Source of the DNA: an uncultured Collinsella sp. | GTDB lineage: Bacteria > Actinomycetota > Coriobacteriia > Coriobacteriales > Coriobacteriaceae | Length of the DNA stretch: 64,000 bases | Assembly: GCA_900765115.1 (NCBI GenBank) | Contig: CAAFQK010000109.1 | Location: 6,811 to 70,810, forward strand | Reading direction: 5' to 3' | Shown: positions 32,987 to 41,673 of the stretch, one piece after another | Layout of the letters: the number at the start of each line of letters is the position of its first letter | How positions within the stretch are numbered: the stretch's first letter is position 1 | Position numbers and translations under genes: made by a program | The notes under the pieces: generated by a model | What the model was told of the DNA's origin: nothing | The model's input: only the letters and a program-made list of their open reading frames with translations | Databases searched by the model: none

Positions 32987-34171
32987 TTACAGATGGACAT
33001 CGGGATCGAGCATTTGAGCACTCACGCGCATGGATGACGCCAGGCTTTGGAACGTTTCCAAACGCAGGCTGTCGATCTGCCCGGCACCCTCGGCCTCGCG
33101 AACGGCACAACCCGGCTCATGGGTATGTGTGCAATCGCCAAACCGGCACGCGCGCGATGCCTCGACAATCTCGGGGAAAGCGCGCGCCAGACCTCGCTCG
33201 TGACCCACGAGCGGTAGGCTGCGCAGGCCCGGAGCATCGGCGATCACGCCGGCGTCGCCCGGCAGCGCCACCATCACGCGCGCGACGGTAGTGTGACGGC
33301 CCTGGTCGTCGCGTTCACGCACACCGCCGGTCGCCAACGTATCGTGGCCCAGCAGTGCATTGAGCAGCGTCGACTTGCCGGCACCCGACTCGCCCAGAAT
33401 CATGGCACAGCTCCCGGCAGGCACGCAGGCACGGACCTCGTCCAGGCCGCGGCCCTCGGCAGAGGACGTCACGATCACGCGCACGTCCGAACCCACCAGG
33501 CGGCGCACGCGGTCCAGATCGCGCTCGAGCTCCTCGGCATCGCAGCGGTCAGCTTTGGTGAGTACCACCACCGGCTCGGCATCGCAGTCGAGCGCCAACA
33601 CCAGAGAGCGCGCCACGCGGTCGAGCAGCACCTCACCGGCACCGAGCGCCTGCACGATTAGCACGCTATCCACGTTGGAGCAGAGCACCTGGCGCTCTCC
33701 ACGGGCACGGCCGCGCCAACGCTCAAAGCTCGTACGGCGCGGTAGCACGCACTCGATCACGCCCATGTCGTGCCCGGGCGCACGACGTACCGCCACGCGG
33801 TCGCCCACGGCAGGCAGCAGGACCTCGTCCTCGCCGCGCGACTTGGCAAACCCCACGGCATGCTCGGCACGAAAGGTGTCGTCGGCAGTGGCCACCAGCG
33901 GAAACCCGCGATCCAGGCGAATAACGGCACCCAGCTGCATCTGCTCGGGCTCCTCGGCCTGTGCGCAAAAGTCGTCAAATGCAGCCTGCTGAGCCGCATC
34001 GACCGGCAGGTCATCGAACGCCGGAACATCCTGTAGCGCGTCGAGTCCCGGCACGCTTGCCAGCAGCTCCTCGGCAGACGCGGGAGCTTCGGTCGCAAGC
34101 TTCCGACGACGATCGCGCTTAGCCCGCGCCCCCGTCGTCTTTTTCTTCGCCTTAGCCTTAGCCTTGCCCAC
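32987..34171 (-). CDS. rsgA: Ribosome small-subunit-dependent GTPase A
   Basis: 394 residues. A Lys/Arg-rich N-terminal tail (about 1-30) precedes an OB-like domain. The circularly permuted GTPase follows: VVLTKADRCD (G4), VIVTSSAEGRGL (G5), then MILGESGAGKSTLLNALLG (G1). The C-terminus has a zinc site in CRFGDCTHTHEPGCAV (Cys, Cys, His, Cys). RsgA helps mature the 30S subunit. GTG 34171 with GGGAGG upstream is preferred to an ATG further upstream. The N-terminal extension is longer than in most homologues. Confidence 0.93.
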   Translation of the reverse strand: MGKAKAKAKKKTTGARAKRDRRRKLATEAPASAEELLASVPGLDALQDVPAFDDLPVDAAQQAAFDDFCAQAEEPEQMQLGAVIRLDRGFPLVATADDTFRAEHAVGFAKSRGEDEVLLPAVGDRVAVRRAPGHDMGVIECVLPRRTSFERWRGRARGERQVLCSNVDSVLIVQALGAGEVLLDRVARSLVLALDCDAEPVVVLTKADRCDAEELERDLDRVRRLVGSDVRVIVTSSAEGRGLDEVRACVPAGSCAMILGESGAGKSTLLNALLGHDTLATGGVRERDDQGRHTTVARVMVALPGDAGVIADAPGLRSLPLVGHERGLARAFPEIVEASRACRFGDCTHTHEPGCAVREAEGAGQIDSLRLETFQSLASSMRVSAQMLDPDVHL

Positions 34172-34212
34172 AAACGCCTCCCAGCACAAAACCACACAAC
34201 TGAGCAGGTATT

Positions 34213-34464
34213 TTAACGCATTGTTCCGTCCGACTTACCAAATGCTGCGGCGTACTCGTCATCATCCATCCAACCGATGATGTCGCCGGGCTTGCAATGA
34301 AGCGCCTCGCACATTGCTTGAAGTGTAGAAAAGCGGATCCCCTTGAGTCTTCCCGTTTTAATTCGAGACAGATTAACAGGCGATATTCCAATGATTTCGG
34401 CAAGTTCCTGCGACGAGATTTTACGGTCCGCCATCACGCGGTCAAGACGCATAACAATCGGCAC
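34213..34464 (-). CDS. XRE-family helix-turn-helix regulator
   Basis: 83 residues with a compact Cro/CI helix-turn-helix: SQELAEIIGISPVNLSRIKT then STLQAMCEALHCKPGDIIGW. This small-regulator type (YozG-like) is usually partnered with a DUF2975 membrane protein, as here. The GTG start at 34464 has a GGGGGTGG stretch upstream and lies 11 bases after the DUF2975 stop. It probably represses its own operon; what it senses is unknown. Confidence 0.85.
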   Translation of the reverse strand: MPIVMRLDRVMADRKISSQELAEIIGISPVNLSRIKTGRLKGIRFSTLQAMCEALHCKPGDIIGWMDDDEYAAAFGKSDGTMR

Positions 34465-34475
34465 CGTGCCACCCC

Positions 34476-34964
34476 CTAGAGAATCTCGTCTGCATCTTCC
34501 TGCAATACCCTACCGTATTCAAAGACCCCCGCCAACGCAAAGAAAACGAGTCCGTAAGAAAGCGATTGAAAATCAAACTCGGGAAACACGGGCTCAGCCG
34601 TTCCAAGAACATTGCTGTATGGTAATTGAATCGTCGGCCATATGATGCTGATGACGGCTTTTACCGACATCAGGAGGCCAGCCGCGACCAAAATCCTGGT
34701 CTGCCACTTACCAAAAGGACGACCCTCATGCCTGACTTTCGCCGTCAGAATCGTAAACAGGAGAAACGTTGCAGCGTCGCAAAGCGTGCTAACCATAAAC
34801 AAGAGCAGAAATCCGCCGCTCACCGCAGAGATACCCTCGATGAGCAACAGGTTCGCAAGATGAACGAACAACACCACGCAACATAGCGCTTGAACCGCCA
34901 GGGCGATACAGAAGATTGTCAGAAAACTCGTCGTCAACCGCAGATGTATATCGCGATCTTTCAT
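34476..34964 (-). CDS. DUF2975 family membrane protein
   Basis: 162 residues with four predicted membrane segments, e.g. LTIFCIALAVQALCCVVLFV, FLLLFMVSTLCDAATFLLF and ILVAAGLLMSVKAVISII. RPFGKWQTRIL between helices 2 and 3 is typical of DUF2975. ATG 34964 has GGAGGAGA directly upstream. These proteins commonly lie next to small XRE regulators; function is unknown. Confidence 0.82.
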   Translation of the reverse strand: MKDRDIHLRLTTSFLTIFCIALAVQALCCVVLFVHLANLLLIEGISAVSGGFLLLFMVSTLCDAATFLLFTILTAKVRHEGRPFGKWQTRILVAAGLLMSVKAVISIIWPTIQLPYSNVLGTAEPVFPEFDFQSLSYGLVFFALAGVFEYGRVLQEDADEIL

Positions 34965-35125
34965 TTCTCCTCCTTTTTTCCTTATTTCCCTGCGTTCATT
35001 GTACTTTTCAATCCAACCGCTCTCGCTCAAAACCATTTACCAGCAAATCAATACCGTTCATTTTTAAAACTCTTTATTTAATGTTTTATATAAAGTAATT
35101 TACCTTTATAGAGTTTGGAGGACCC

Positions 35126-35560
35126 ATGAGAAAGCAAGCCGTCCTTATCCTTATCTTATCGCTGTCCCTTTTCGCCCTCTTCTCGTCAGTACGAACCAAT
35201 TCCGATCCAATCAATATCTCATTGCCCGAATTTCGATCGAAATTAAGCAGAGGCGAATCTTTTATCGTGCAAATTGAGCTGGAGGGCTGCCCGGCCTGTG
35301 AAGAGCTCCGTGCGGCAGAACGCTCGCTTTCGCCGAGTCTCAAGAACGACATCGAGATCCTCGTTGTCCCTAAGAGCCAAAAGGAGGTTGATAGGGAAAC
35401 ACTTAAGGCGCTTCTGCCGTCATTCGAGTTTTATCCTTCAATTTTTGCCATCTCTGAAGGAAAGATAGCGTCCGAGTTCGACCTTTCCACGCTTGATTCG
35501 TTTGAAATGCGTTTCACGGATTGGAGGCTGAATCTGAACAACACAGCAATGTCAAGCTAA
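35126..35560 (+). CDS. Membrane-anchored thioredoxin-like protein (CPAC)
   Basis: 144 residues. An N-terminal hydrophobic segment (AVLILILSLSLFALFSS, 5-21) acts as a signal or anchor. The thioredoxin-like core follows: FIVQIELEGCPACEELRAAE with the CPAC redox site near 55-58, and a later YPSIFAI strand with the cis-Pro position. Small proteins of this kind (PedC/BrcD type) accompany bacteriocins and help with disulfides. ATG 35126 has TTGGAGGA upstream. It opens a three-gene plus-strand cassette with the secreted protein at 35578 and a membrane protein at 36085. GC is below the window average. Confidence 0.75.
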   Translation: MRKQAVLILILSLSLFALFSSVRTNSDPINISLPEFRSKLSRGESFIVQIELEGCPACEELRAAERSLSPSLKNDIEILVVPKSQKEVDRETLKALLPSFEFYPSIFAISEGKIASEFDLSTLDSFEMRFTDWRLNLNNTAMSS

Positions 35561-35577
35561 ATGTCAGGAGGATACAC

Positions 35578-36075
35578 ATGCTACGCAACGTTCCCGTAAG
35601 CCGTAAGTCATTCATCGCAAGCGCAGTTGCGCTTTGCTCAATTGCCATTTCACCAAAGCAATCTAAGGCGCAACCTCTTGAAGTAGAGTTCCCTTCTGCC
35701 GAAGAGTACATTGAAGCTGTCAATGAGTCCGGCACAGGATGGACGACATACGCACTAGATGAAAACGGAGATGTCCAAATTATCGATCGATTCCAGACCC
35801 TGTCTTTGGATGATTTAGCAGCTGCCACACGCGGCGCTAAAGAATGGATCGTCAAAATTGCCATTTTTATTGGAAAAGAACTCATCGGCTATGTAACGGG
35901 GCTTGTAATCGACGGACTGATTAAGAAGATCATAAGCAAAACCGGAGGTTATTGGCCTGAGTATGCAGCAAAGCAACTCCTTGGACACCCCGTACCCGCA
36001 GGCAACGCGTACCGTCTACCTTGCAGCGTCTATCCCCCCAACTCCGGAGAATACATTCGTTGTATAAATAGTTAG
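35578..36075 (+). CDS. Secreted hypothetical protein with hydrophobic core and C-terminal Cys pair
   Basis: 165 residues. SRKSFIASAVALCSIAIS with PKQSKAQ looks like a signal peptide, cut near SKA/Q (about residue 31). The mature part has an acidic N-terminal region, a long amphipathic/hydrophobic stretch (WIVKIAIFIGKELIGYVTGL, then VIDGLIKKIISKTGG) and two Cys in LPCSVYPP and YIRCINS that could form a disulfide. I recognise no family. The membrane-active look and the CPAC protein next door suggest a bacteriocin-like or envelope-acting protein; this is inference. AGGAGG precedes ATG 35578. Confidence 0.7.
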   Translation: MLRNVPVSRKSFIASAVALCSIAISPKQSKAQPLEVEFPSAEEYIEAVNESGTGWTTYALDENGDVQIIDRFQTLSLDDLAAATRGAKEWIVKIAIFIGKELIGYVTGLVIDGLIKKIISKTGGYWPEYAAKQLLGHPVPAGNAYRLPCSVYPPNSGEYIRCINS

Positions 36076-36084
36076 GATACGGCT

Positions 36085-36414
36085 ATGTTGCCAGTCATCA
36101 TTGCCCCCGTAATTGGTGTATGGGGCATCCAGTATTTCCTCAACAAGAAGTGGCTCTGGGGCATTGGGTGCATAGCGATAACATTAATATGCTATTTCCT
36201 TAGCCTTATTGTCAAAGCATGCTGGCCGAGTGCCATCTCTTTTGGAATTGCTCTTCTCAGCTCGGTCCAGCTATATGGAAGCAAAAAGGGTTTGTCCTTC
36301 TTTAGTGCCCTGATATCGGCTCCGCTACCTCTGCAAATCTACTGGGGAATTATGGCCGTCATCGTTCTCTTTATGCCTCAAATCCCCTTCAGCGACGTTC
36401 CCGGCTTCTCCTAA
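36085..36414 (+). CDS. Small membrane protein, third gene of the secreted-protein cassette
   Basis: 109 residues with about four hydrophobic segments (PVIIAPVIGVWGIQYF, WGIGCIAITLICYFLSLIV, AISFGIALLSSVQLYG, IYWGIMAVIVLFMPQ). No family recognised. The ATG follows the previous stop by 9 bases with AGGAT upstream, so the three genes are probably co-transcribed. Immunity proteins for membrane-active peptides often look like this, but nothing in the sequence proves that role. Confidence 0.68.
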   Translation: MLPVIIAPVIGVWGIQYFLNKKWLWGIGCIAITLICYFLSLIVKACWPSAISFGIALLSSVQLYGSKKGLSFFSALISAPLPLQIYWGIMAVIVLFMPQIPFSDVPGFS

Positions 36415-36477
36415 CGCGTCGCCGATTCAACCCCATACAATCCAGTTCACAAAAAGAGTCGGTCGAGCAAATGCTCT

Positions 36478-36512
36478 AAAAAAGAGCTGGCCGGGCAAAG
36501 CCCGACCAGCTC
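36478..36512 (-). terminator. Rho-independent terminator of the P-type ATPase transcript
   Basis: GAGCTGG-CGGGC (36484-36496) pairs with GCCCG-CCAGCTC (36500-36512); on the minus strand the stem is followed by TTTTTT. It lies 160 bases beyond the ATPase stop and may also stop the converging plus-strand cassette. Confidence 0.8.
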
Positions 36513-36572
36513 ACATACTTTCCCTCAGCCCTTTTCATCCGCACGGGAGAAAAGCCAGCAAGGATAGCGCAG

Positions 36573-36664
36573 GGTCCGCCCCGGAAGCCCTTTCTCCCGA
36601 ACGATCCCGCAGCGCGAAGCGCGAGGACCAGTGAGGGAGAAAGGGCGTGGGGCGGGCCCGGACG
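36573..36664. repeat. Long intergenic palindrome between ATPase stop and its terminator
   Basis: GCCCTTTCTCCC at 36587-36598 pairs perfectly with GGGAGAAAGGGC at 36635-36646, and CGCCCC/GGGGCG extend the stem outward. A small GCGCGAAGCGCG hairpin sits in the centre. The structure is far larger than a terminator and resembles a REP-like or cruciform element. Confidence 0.6.
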
Positions 36665-36670
36665 AGAGCG

Positions 36671-39352
36671 TTACTCCTTCTCGACCGCGCGCATGATCGC
36701 CTTGTAGATCTCCATCAACGGGATGATCAGGAAGGCCAGACCCAGCGCGGCAAGAACGCCCTTGAGCTCAAGCGTCACAGGGCCAAAGAACATCTCGGCA
36801 AGCGTCGGCTGCACGGTCACGATCACCGTCAGCACCAGCGCCAGCGCAGCGGAAGCCCACAGCCACTTGTTCTGCTTCTTCATGGTGAACAGCGACGCAC
36901 GACGGCTGCGCATATTGAAGCAGTGGAAAATCTCGACCATGTTGAGCGTGATGAACGCCATCATCACGCCTTCCTCGTCGGCATTGCCGGCGATCATATC
37001 AGCGATGTGAATGTAGCCCATGTCAAAGTACACGCCCACAAAGAAGCTCGCCAGCACCAGCACGGTGATGATCAGACCCTGGACCACGCAGTCCAGACCC
37101 ATATGTCCGGCGAAGACACCGTCCTTAGCGTTGCGCGGCTTGCGCTTCATAATGTCGCCCTCGGCGTCCTCCATGCCCAGCGCGAGCGCGGGGAAACAGT
37201 CGGTAACCAGGTTCACCCACAGCAGCTGCACCGGCTGGAAGATGGTAAAGCCGATGAGCGTGGCGATAAACACCGAGAAGACCTCGGCAAGGTTTGCCGA
37301 AAGCAGGAACTGGATGACCTTGCGGATGTTGTCGTAGATGCGACGGCCCTCTTCGCAGGCACCGATGATGGTGGCGAAGTTGTCGTCGGCGAGCACCATG
37401 TCGGCAACGTTCTTGGTGACGTCGGTACCGGTGATGCCCATGCCCACGCCGATGTCGGCACGCTTGATGGACGGGGCGTCGTTGACGCCGTCGCCCGTCA
37501 TGGCCACGATCTGGTCGCGCGACTTCCAAGCCTCGACGATGCGGGTCTTATGCTCGGGCTGAACGCGGGCGTACACGCCGTAGTCCTCGATGTGCGCGTC
37601 GAGCTCCTCGTCGCTCATGCGATCGAGGTCGGCACCGGTGATGGCATGGCTGCGATCGGTGACGATGCCCAGCTGCTTGGCGATGGCCACGGCGGTGTCG
37701 ATGTGGTCGCCCGTAATCATGACGGTGCGGATACCGGCGTCGTGCGCCTCGCGGATGGCGTCGGCGACCTCGGGGCGGACCGGGTCAATCATGCCGGACA
37801 GGCCGCAGAAGACCAGGTCATGCTCGAGCGCGGCGGGGCTGCAGTCGGCCGGGACCTCGGTGTAGGTGCGGCTCGCCAGCGCCAGCACGCGCAGGGCCTC
37901 GTCGGCCATGGCCTTGTTGGCGGCCACGAGCTCGGCGCGACGCTCCTCGGTCAGGGGGACAACCTTGTCGCCCTCGTAGATATGGGTACACAGGCCGATC
38001 ACCACGTCGGGCGCGCCCTTGGTGTACTGCTCGTACTCGCCGTCCAGGGTCTCGACGACCACGGACATCATCTTGCGGCCCGAGTCAAACGGGGCCTCGC
38101 CCACGCGCGGATGCTCGGCAGTCAGGCCAGTGAGCCCCGCCTTGCCGGCATCGTTGACGAGCGCACACTCGGTCGGCTCACCCACAGCCTCGCCCAGTTC
38201 CTCGTCCCACTGGGCGTCGGAGCACAGAGCCATGCCGGCCAGGAACTTCTCCTTAGGCGCAGCGAGCTCGTGCTTGACGACGGTCATCTTGTTCTGGGTG
38301 AGGGTACCGGTCTTGTCGGAGCAGATGGTCTGTGTGCAGCCAAGGGTCTCGACGGCGGAAAGCTTGCGGATGATTGCCTGGCGCTTGGCCATCTTGGTCA
38401 CGCCAAGCGACAGCACGATGGTCACGACGGCGACCAGGCCCTCGGGGATGGCAGCGACGGCGAGCGAGACGGCGACCATAAAGGTATCGAGCAAGGCTGT
38501 CGGGTCGGTGAGGACGTTGCCCACGCCGTGACGGATGATGTCGACGCCAAAGATGACGACGCAGATGACGATAACCATGATGGTAAGGATGCGGCTGAGC
38601 TCGGCGAGCTTCACCTGCAGCGGCGTGAGCTCTTCCTTGGCCTCGGCCAGGGCGCCGGCGATCTTGCCCATCTCGGTGTTCATACCGGTGCCGACCACGA
38701 CGGCGCGACCGCGGCCGTATACCACGGTGGAACCCATGTAGCACATGTTCTTGCGGTCGCCGAGCGGCACGTCGTCGATGCCGGCGGCGAGCTCAATGAC
38801 GTTGGCATGCTTCTCGACGGGCACGGACTCGCCGGTAAGGGCGGCCTCCTCGATCTTCATCGTGGCGCTCTCGAGCACACGGCAGTCGGCCGGGACGGAG
38901 TCGCCCGCCTCGAGCATGATCACATCGCCGGGCACGAGCTCGGCGCTCGGCAGGTGCACGAGCTTGCCGTCGCGCAGCACCTTGGACTGCGCCGCGCTCA
39001 TCTCCTGCAGGGCCTCGAGGGCCTCCTCGCTTTTAGCCTCCTGAACCACGCCCAGCACCGAGTTGACGATAACGACGAACATGATGATGGCGACATCGGC
39101 AAAGTCCGCCTCGCCCTTGACCATGCCCGTGAGCGCGCTGATGACGGCGGCAACGATCAGCATGATAACCATGGGGTCGGCCATCTGCTCAAAGAAGCGC
39201 TTCCACAACGGCGTCTTCTCGGCTTCCTCGAGCTTGTTAGGGCCTGTCTTGGCGAGGCGCGACGACGCCTCGTCGTTGCTCAGGCCGAGGTTCTCATCGA
39301 CACCTTGGTCGCTGAGTACCTCCGCCGCGGCGGACAGGTATTCCTTTTGCAT
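36671..39352 (-). CDS. Cation-translocating P-type ATPase, Ca2+ type
   Basis: 893 residues of the P2A (SERCA/PMCA-like) class. TGES at 173-176 (actuator), PEGL at 303-306 in M4 (Ca2+ site), DKTGTLTQNK with phosphorylated D346, and the hinge VAMTGDGVNDAPSIKRADIG are all intact. Ten membrane helices are expected, with DGVAD-like M5/M6 residues. It most likely exports Ca2+ from the cytoplasm. The start ATG 39352 has AGGAGGGG upstream, but that site is buried in a long hairpin, which suggests translational control. Confidence 0.9.
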   Translation of the reverse strand: MQKEYLSAAAEVLSDQGVDENLGLSNDEASSRLAKTGPNKLEEAEKTPLWKRFFEQMADPMVIMLIVAAVISALTGMVKGEADFADVAIIMFVVIVNSVLGVVQEAKSEEALEALQEMSAAQSKVLRDGKLVHLPSAELVPGDVIMLEAGDSVPADCRVLESATMKIEEAALTGESVPVEKHANVIELAAGIDDVPLGDRKNMCYMGSTVVYGRGRAVVVGTGMNTEMGKIAGALAEAKEELTPLQVKLAELSRILTIMVIVICVVIFGVDIIRHGVGNVLTDPTALLDTFMVAVSLAVAAIPEGLVAVVTIVLSLGVTKMAKRQAIIRKLSAVETLGCTQTICSDKTGTLTQNKMTVVKHELAAPKEKFLAGMALCSDAQWDEELGEAVGEPTECALVNDAGKAGLTGLTAEHPRVGEAPFDSGRKMMSVVVETLDGEYEQYTKGAPDVVIGLCTHIYEGDKVVPLTEERRAELVAANKAMADEALRVLALASRTYTEVPADCSPAALEHDLVFCGLSGMIDPVRPEVADAIREAHDAGIRTVMITGDHIDTAVAIAKQLGIVTDRSHAITGADLDRMSDEELDAHIEDYGVYARVQPEHKTRIVEAWKSRDQIVAMTGDGVNDAPSIKRADIGVGMGITGTDVTKNVADMVLADDNFATIIGACEEGRRIYDNIRKVIQFLLSANLAEVFSVFIATLIGFTIFQPVQLLWVNLVTDCFPALALGMEDAEGDIMKRKPRNAKDGVFAGHMGLDCVVQGLIITVLVLASFFVGVYFDMGYIHIADMIAGNADEEGVMMAFITLNMVEIFHCFNMRSRRASLFTMKKQNKWLWASAALALVLTVIVTVQPTLAEMFFGPVTLELKGVLAALGLAFLIIPLMEIYKAIMRAVEKE

Positions 39353-39362
39353 ATAGAGTCCC

Positions 39363-39461
39363 CTCCTGGGATTCGGGCCACTCAGCAGATTGATGCCCGA
39401 TCATAATTCCCAGGAGAAGGGCAAGGGCTCATCAAGGCTGCCGTGCTGAGCGGCAGTTGAT
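39363..39461 (-). promoter_or_regulatory. Structured leader masking the ATPase ribosome site
   Basis: Arms 39363-39371 and 39408-39416 (CTCCTGGGA/TCCCAGGAG) enclose a TCGGGC/GCCCGA stem; the arm nearest the gene contains the AGGAG of the ribosome site. A second hairpin, ATCAA-CTGCCG with CGGCAG-TTGAT, occupies 39431-39461. I could not match it to yybP-ykoY or NiCo riboswitch consensus. Confidence 0.6.
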
Positions 39462-39725
39462 AGTGGGGCTATGGTACCCCAAAGCGGCGCGTCTAGCCAA
39501 AACATTCCAATTGGAAACACGGCTCGAGTGCAACGATGCAGACCGTGTGATGCTCAACATTGATAAAACGTTTTTTCTTCGGTGCATCATCAAACTGAAA
39601 TATCGCCCAGATAGCAGCGGTTAGAACGGTTGGTAAAGTTTTTGCATATACCGTTTTTACCGCAAAAAATGAACTTCTAATTCGGCATACGGTCGATTTT
39701 TTGGGGTATTCGGTCGGCATTTCGT

Positions 39726-39731
39726 TATAAT
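39726..39731 (+). promoter_or_regulatory. -10 element of pyruvate kinase promoter
   Basis: TATAAT stands 64 bases ahead of the pyk start; the -35 region is poor. The 39,482-39,725 gap is AT-rich and holds no supported gene. Confidence 0.5.
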
Positions 39732-39794
39732 CATCTCAGTTTTATTTCTTATGGTTTATCTATCAGCGCAAGACGATGTCAGATGGAGGTCTGA

Positions 39795-41255
39795 ATGTAC
39801 AAGCGCACCAAGATTGTATGCACCATGGGTCCCGCCTGCGATAGCGACGAGACCATCCGCGAGATGATCAAGGCGGGCATGAACGTCGCCCGTTTTAACT
39901 TCTCGCACGGATCCTACGACGAGCACCACGGTCGCATCGAGCGCGTCCGTCGTATTTCCAAGGAGCTCGGTCTGCCCGTCGGCATCCTGCTCGACACCAA
40001 GGGCCCCGAGGTCCGCACCGGCCTTCTGGTCGATGGCAAGAAGGTTGCCGTCAAGACCGGCGATAAGATCGTCGTCACCGCTCAGCCCACGTCCGAGGAT
40101 TTCCACGGCACCGCTGAGCACATCTCCCTCGACTACCTGGCTCTGCCCTCCGAGGTCGAGAAGGGCTCCCTTATCCTGATCGATGACGGTCTGGTTGCCC
40201 TCGAGGTCGAGTCCGTCGACGGCCAGGACATGACCTGCGTCGTTAAGAACGACGGCCTGATCGGCGAGCGCAAGGGCGTCAACATGCCCAACGTCAACAT
40301 CTCGCTGCCCGCCATCACCGAGCGCGATCGTCAGGACATCCTCTTTGGCCTGACCGAGAACATCGACTACATCGCCGCTTCCTTCATCCGTGACGGCGAG
40401 TCCGTCCGCGGCATCCGCGAGCTTTGCCGCGAGAACGGCGGCGAGCACGTGACGATCTTCCCGAAGATCGAGTGCGCCCTGGGCGTCGAGAACTTCGACG
40501 AGATTCTCGAGGCTTCCGACGGCATCATGGTCGCCCGTGGCGACCTGGGCATCGAGATCAAGCCCGAGCTCGTTCCGCACATCCAGAAGGAGATCATCGC
40601 CAAGTGCAACGCGGCCTACAAGCCCGTTATCACCGCTACGCAGATGCTCGACTCCATGCAGCAGAACCCGCGCCCGACGCGCGCCGAGGTTGCCGACGTT
40701 GCTAACGCCATCTACGACGGCACCGACGCCGTTATGCTCTCTGGCGAGTCCGCTGCCGGTAAGTACCCGGTCGAGGCCGTCAAGATGCAGGCCAGCATTG
40801 CTCTCGAGACTGAGAAGTACCTCCCGGCTCACGCTCCGCTCGAGGTTCCGGCTGACGCTCACGGCACCCGCGTCGTCAACAACGTTGTGGGTATGTCCGC
40901 TGTGAACATGGCTACCACCGTTGGCGCCAAGTGCATCACCGTGCCGACGACCACCGGTCGTACCGCTCGCCTGATCTCGCACTTCCGTCCCAACATGCCG
41001 ATCTGCGCGTTCTCCCGCCACGAGTGGGCCGTCCAGCAGATGATTATGTACTGGGGCGTTATCCCGCACCAGGCCGAGATTACCCAGGGCACCGTCAACG
41101 GCACGATCGTCAAGGCGATCGAGACCGCTAAGGAGCTCGGCTACGTCGAGGCCGGCGATCTGACCGTCGCTACCGCCGGCGATCCCCGCATGAGCGTCCA
41201 GCTCGAGGACAAGGTCTCCTCGACCAACGTCGCTTACGTCGCTCAGGTGCGCTAA
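39795..41255 (+). CDS. pyk: Pyruvate kinase
   Basis: 486 residues, normal for the short bacterial form without a C-terminal PEP-utiliser extension. TKIVCTMGPACDSDETI, NFSHGSYDEH, LDTKGPEVRTG, then MVARGDLGIEI and TATQMLDSM give the substrate, Mg2+ and K+ sites in order. It makes ATP and pyruvate from PEP and ADP in the last step of glycolysis. The codon use is strongly biased to C-ending codons, fitting high expression. ATG 39795 has GGAGG 6 bases upstream. Confidence 0.96.
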   Translation: MYKRTKIVCTMGPACDSDETIREMIKAGMNVARFNFSHGSYDEHHGRIERVRRISKELGLPVGILLDTKGPEVRTGLLVDGKKVAVKTGDKIVVTAQPTSEDFHGTAEHISLDYLALPSEVEKGSLILIDDGLVALEVESVDGQDMTCVVKNDGLIGERKGVNMPNVNISLPAITERDRQDILFGLTENIDYIAASFIRDGESVRGIRELCRENGGEHVTIFPKIECALGVENFDEILEASDGIMVARGDLGIEIKPELVPHIQKEIIAKCNAAYKPVITATQMLDSMQQNPRPTRAEVADVANAIYDGTDAVMLSGESAAGKYPVEAVKMQASIALETEKYLPAHAPLEVPADAHGTRVVNNVVGMSAVNMATTVGAKCITVPTTTGRTARLISHFRPNMPICAFSRHEWAVQQMIMYWGVIPHQAEITQGTVNGTIVKAIETAKELGYVEAGDLTVATAGDPRMSVQLEDKVSSTNVAYVAQVR

Positions 41256-41284
41256 AACGCACTTGCAAGCATACTTGCATTGCA

Positions 41285-41320
41285 AAGGGCCCGGAAGGCT
41301 TCGCCTTCCGGGCCCTTTTT
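41285..41320 (+). terminator. Rho-independent terminator of pyk
   Basis: GGGCCCGGAAGGC and its exact complement pair around a TTC loop and are followed by TTTTT. Confidence 0.93.
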
Positions 41321-41497
41321 CTGTGCCAATGCCGCCGCACGGCAAAACACGCACTCATTTCTTTACCAAAAGCGCGAAATCCACCCTTCGAGGCCCAAAA
41401 AATAAAGCCCCAAGCGCTAAAAGTGTTCGCCCGGTGGCAAACCCACACCTCACACAGGGCTGATAAATCGTTTTAGCAAGAGTCAGATCGACCTGGT

Positions 41498-41627
41498 TTT
41501 CGGAAGTGCGGGGAAAAATTGCTTACCCCCGAGCACAAGCCCTTTTATTTCAACAAAACCCCTGATAAAGTTGGCTCAAATACCGCTTGTGCTTTGCCTG
41601 TTTGTCTTTTTCCCCGCACTTCCGAAA
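41498..41627. repeat. 21-bp perfect inverted repeat bracketing 88 bp
   Basis: Arms 41498-41518 and 41607-41627 (CGGAAGTGCGGGGAAAAA in the left arm) are exact complements. Inside, GAGCACAAGC and GCTTGTGCTT form a second pair. The 130-bp unit ends 46 bases before the nuclease-like gene at 41674. It may be a small non-autonomous element or a large operator. Confidence 0.65.
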
Positions 41628-41673
41628 CCGATAGCCTTTCTAGCCCAAACAACGCTCGAACGATCGGATTGCC

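Noticed and set aside
35067..35116. AAACTCT/AGAGTTT inverted repeat before the thioredoxin-like gene
   Set aside because: Only 7 bp arms at 36-base distance in AT-rich DNA; could be chance.
36647..39406. 919-codon plus-strand frame opposite the P-type ATPase
   Set aside because: Very His/Asp/Gly-rich composition typical of an antisense shadow; the minus strand has a complete ATPase with all catalytic motifs.
39363..39461. yybP-ykoY manganese riboswitch ahead of the P-type ATPase
   Set aside because: The conserved GGGGAGUAG-type core is not visible, so it was kept only as an unnamed structured leader.
39756..41354. 532-codon minus-strand frame opposite pyruvate kinase
   Set aside because: Shadow of a strongly codon-biased gene, with no ribosome site or motif.
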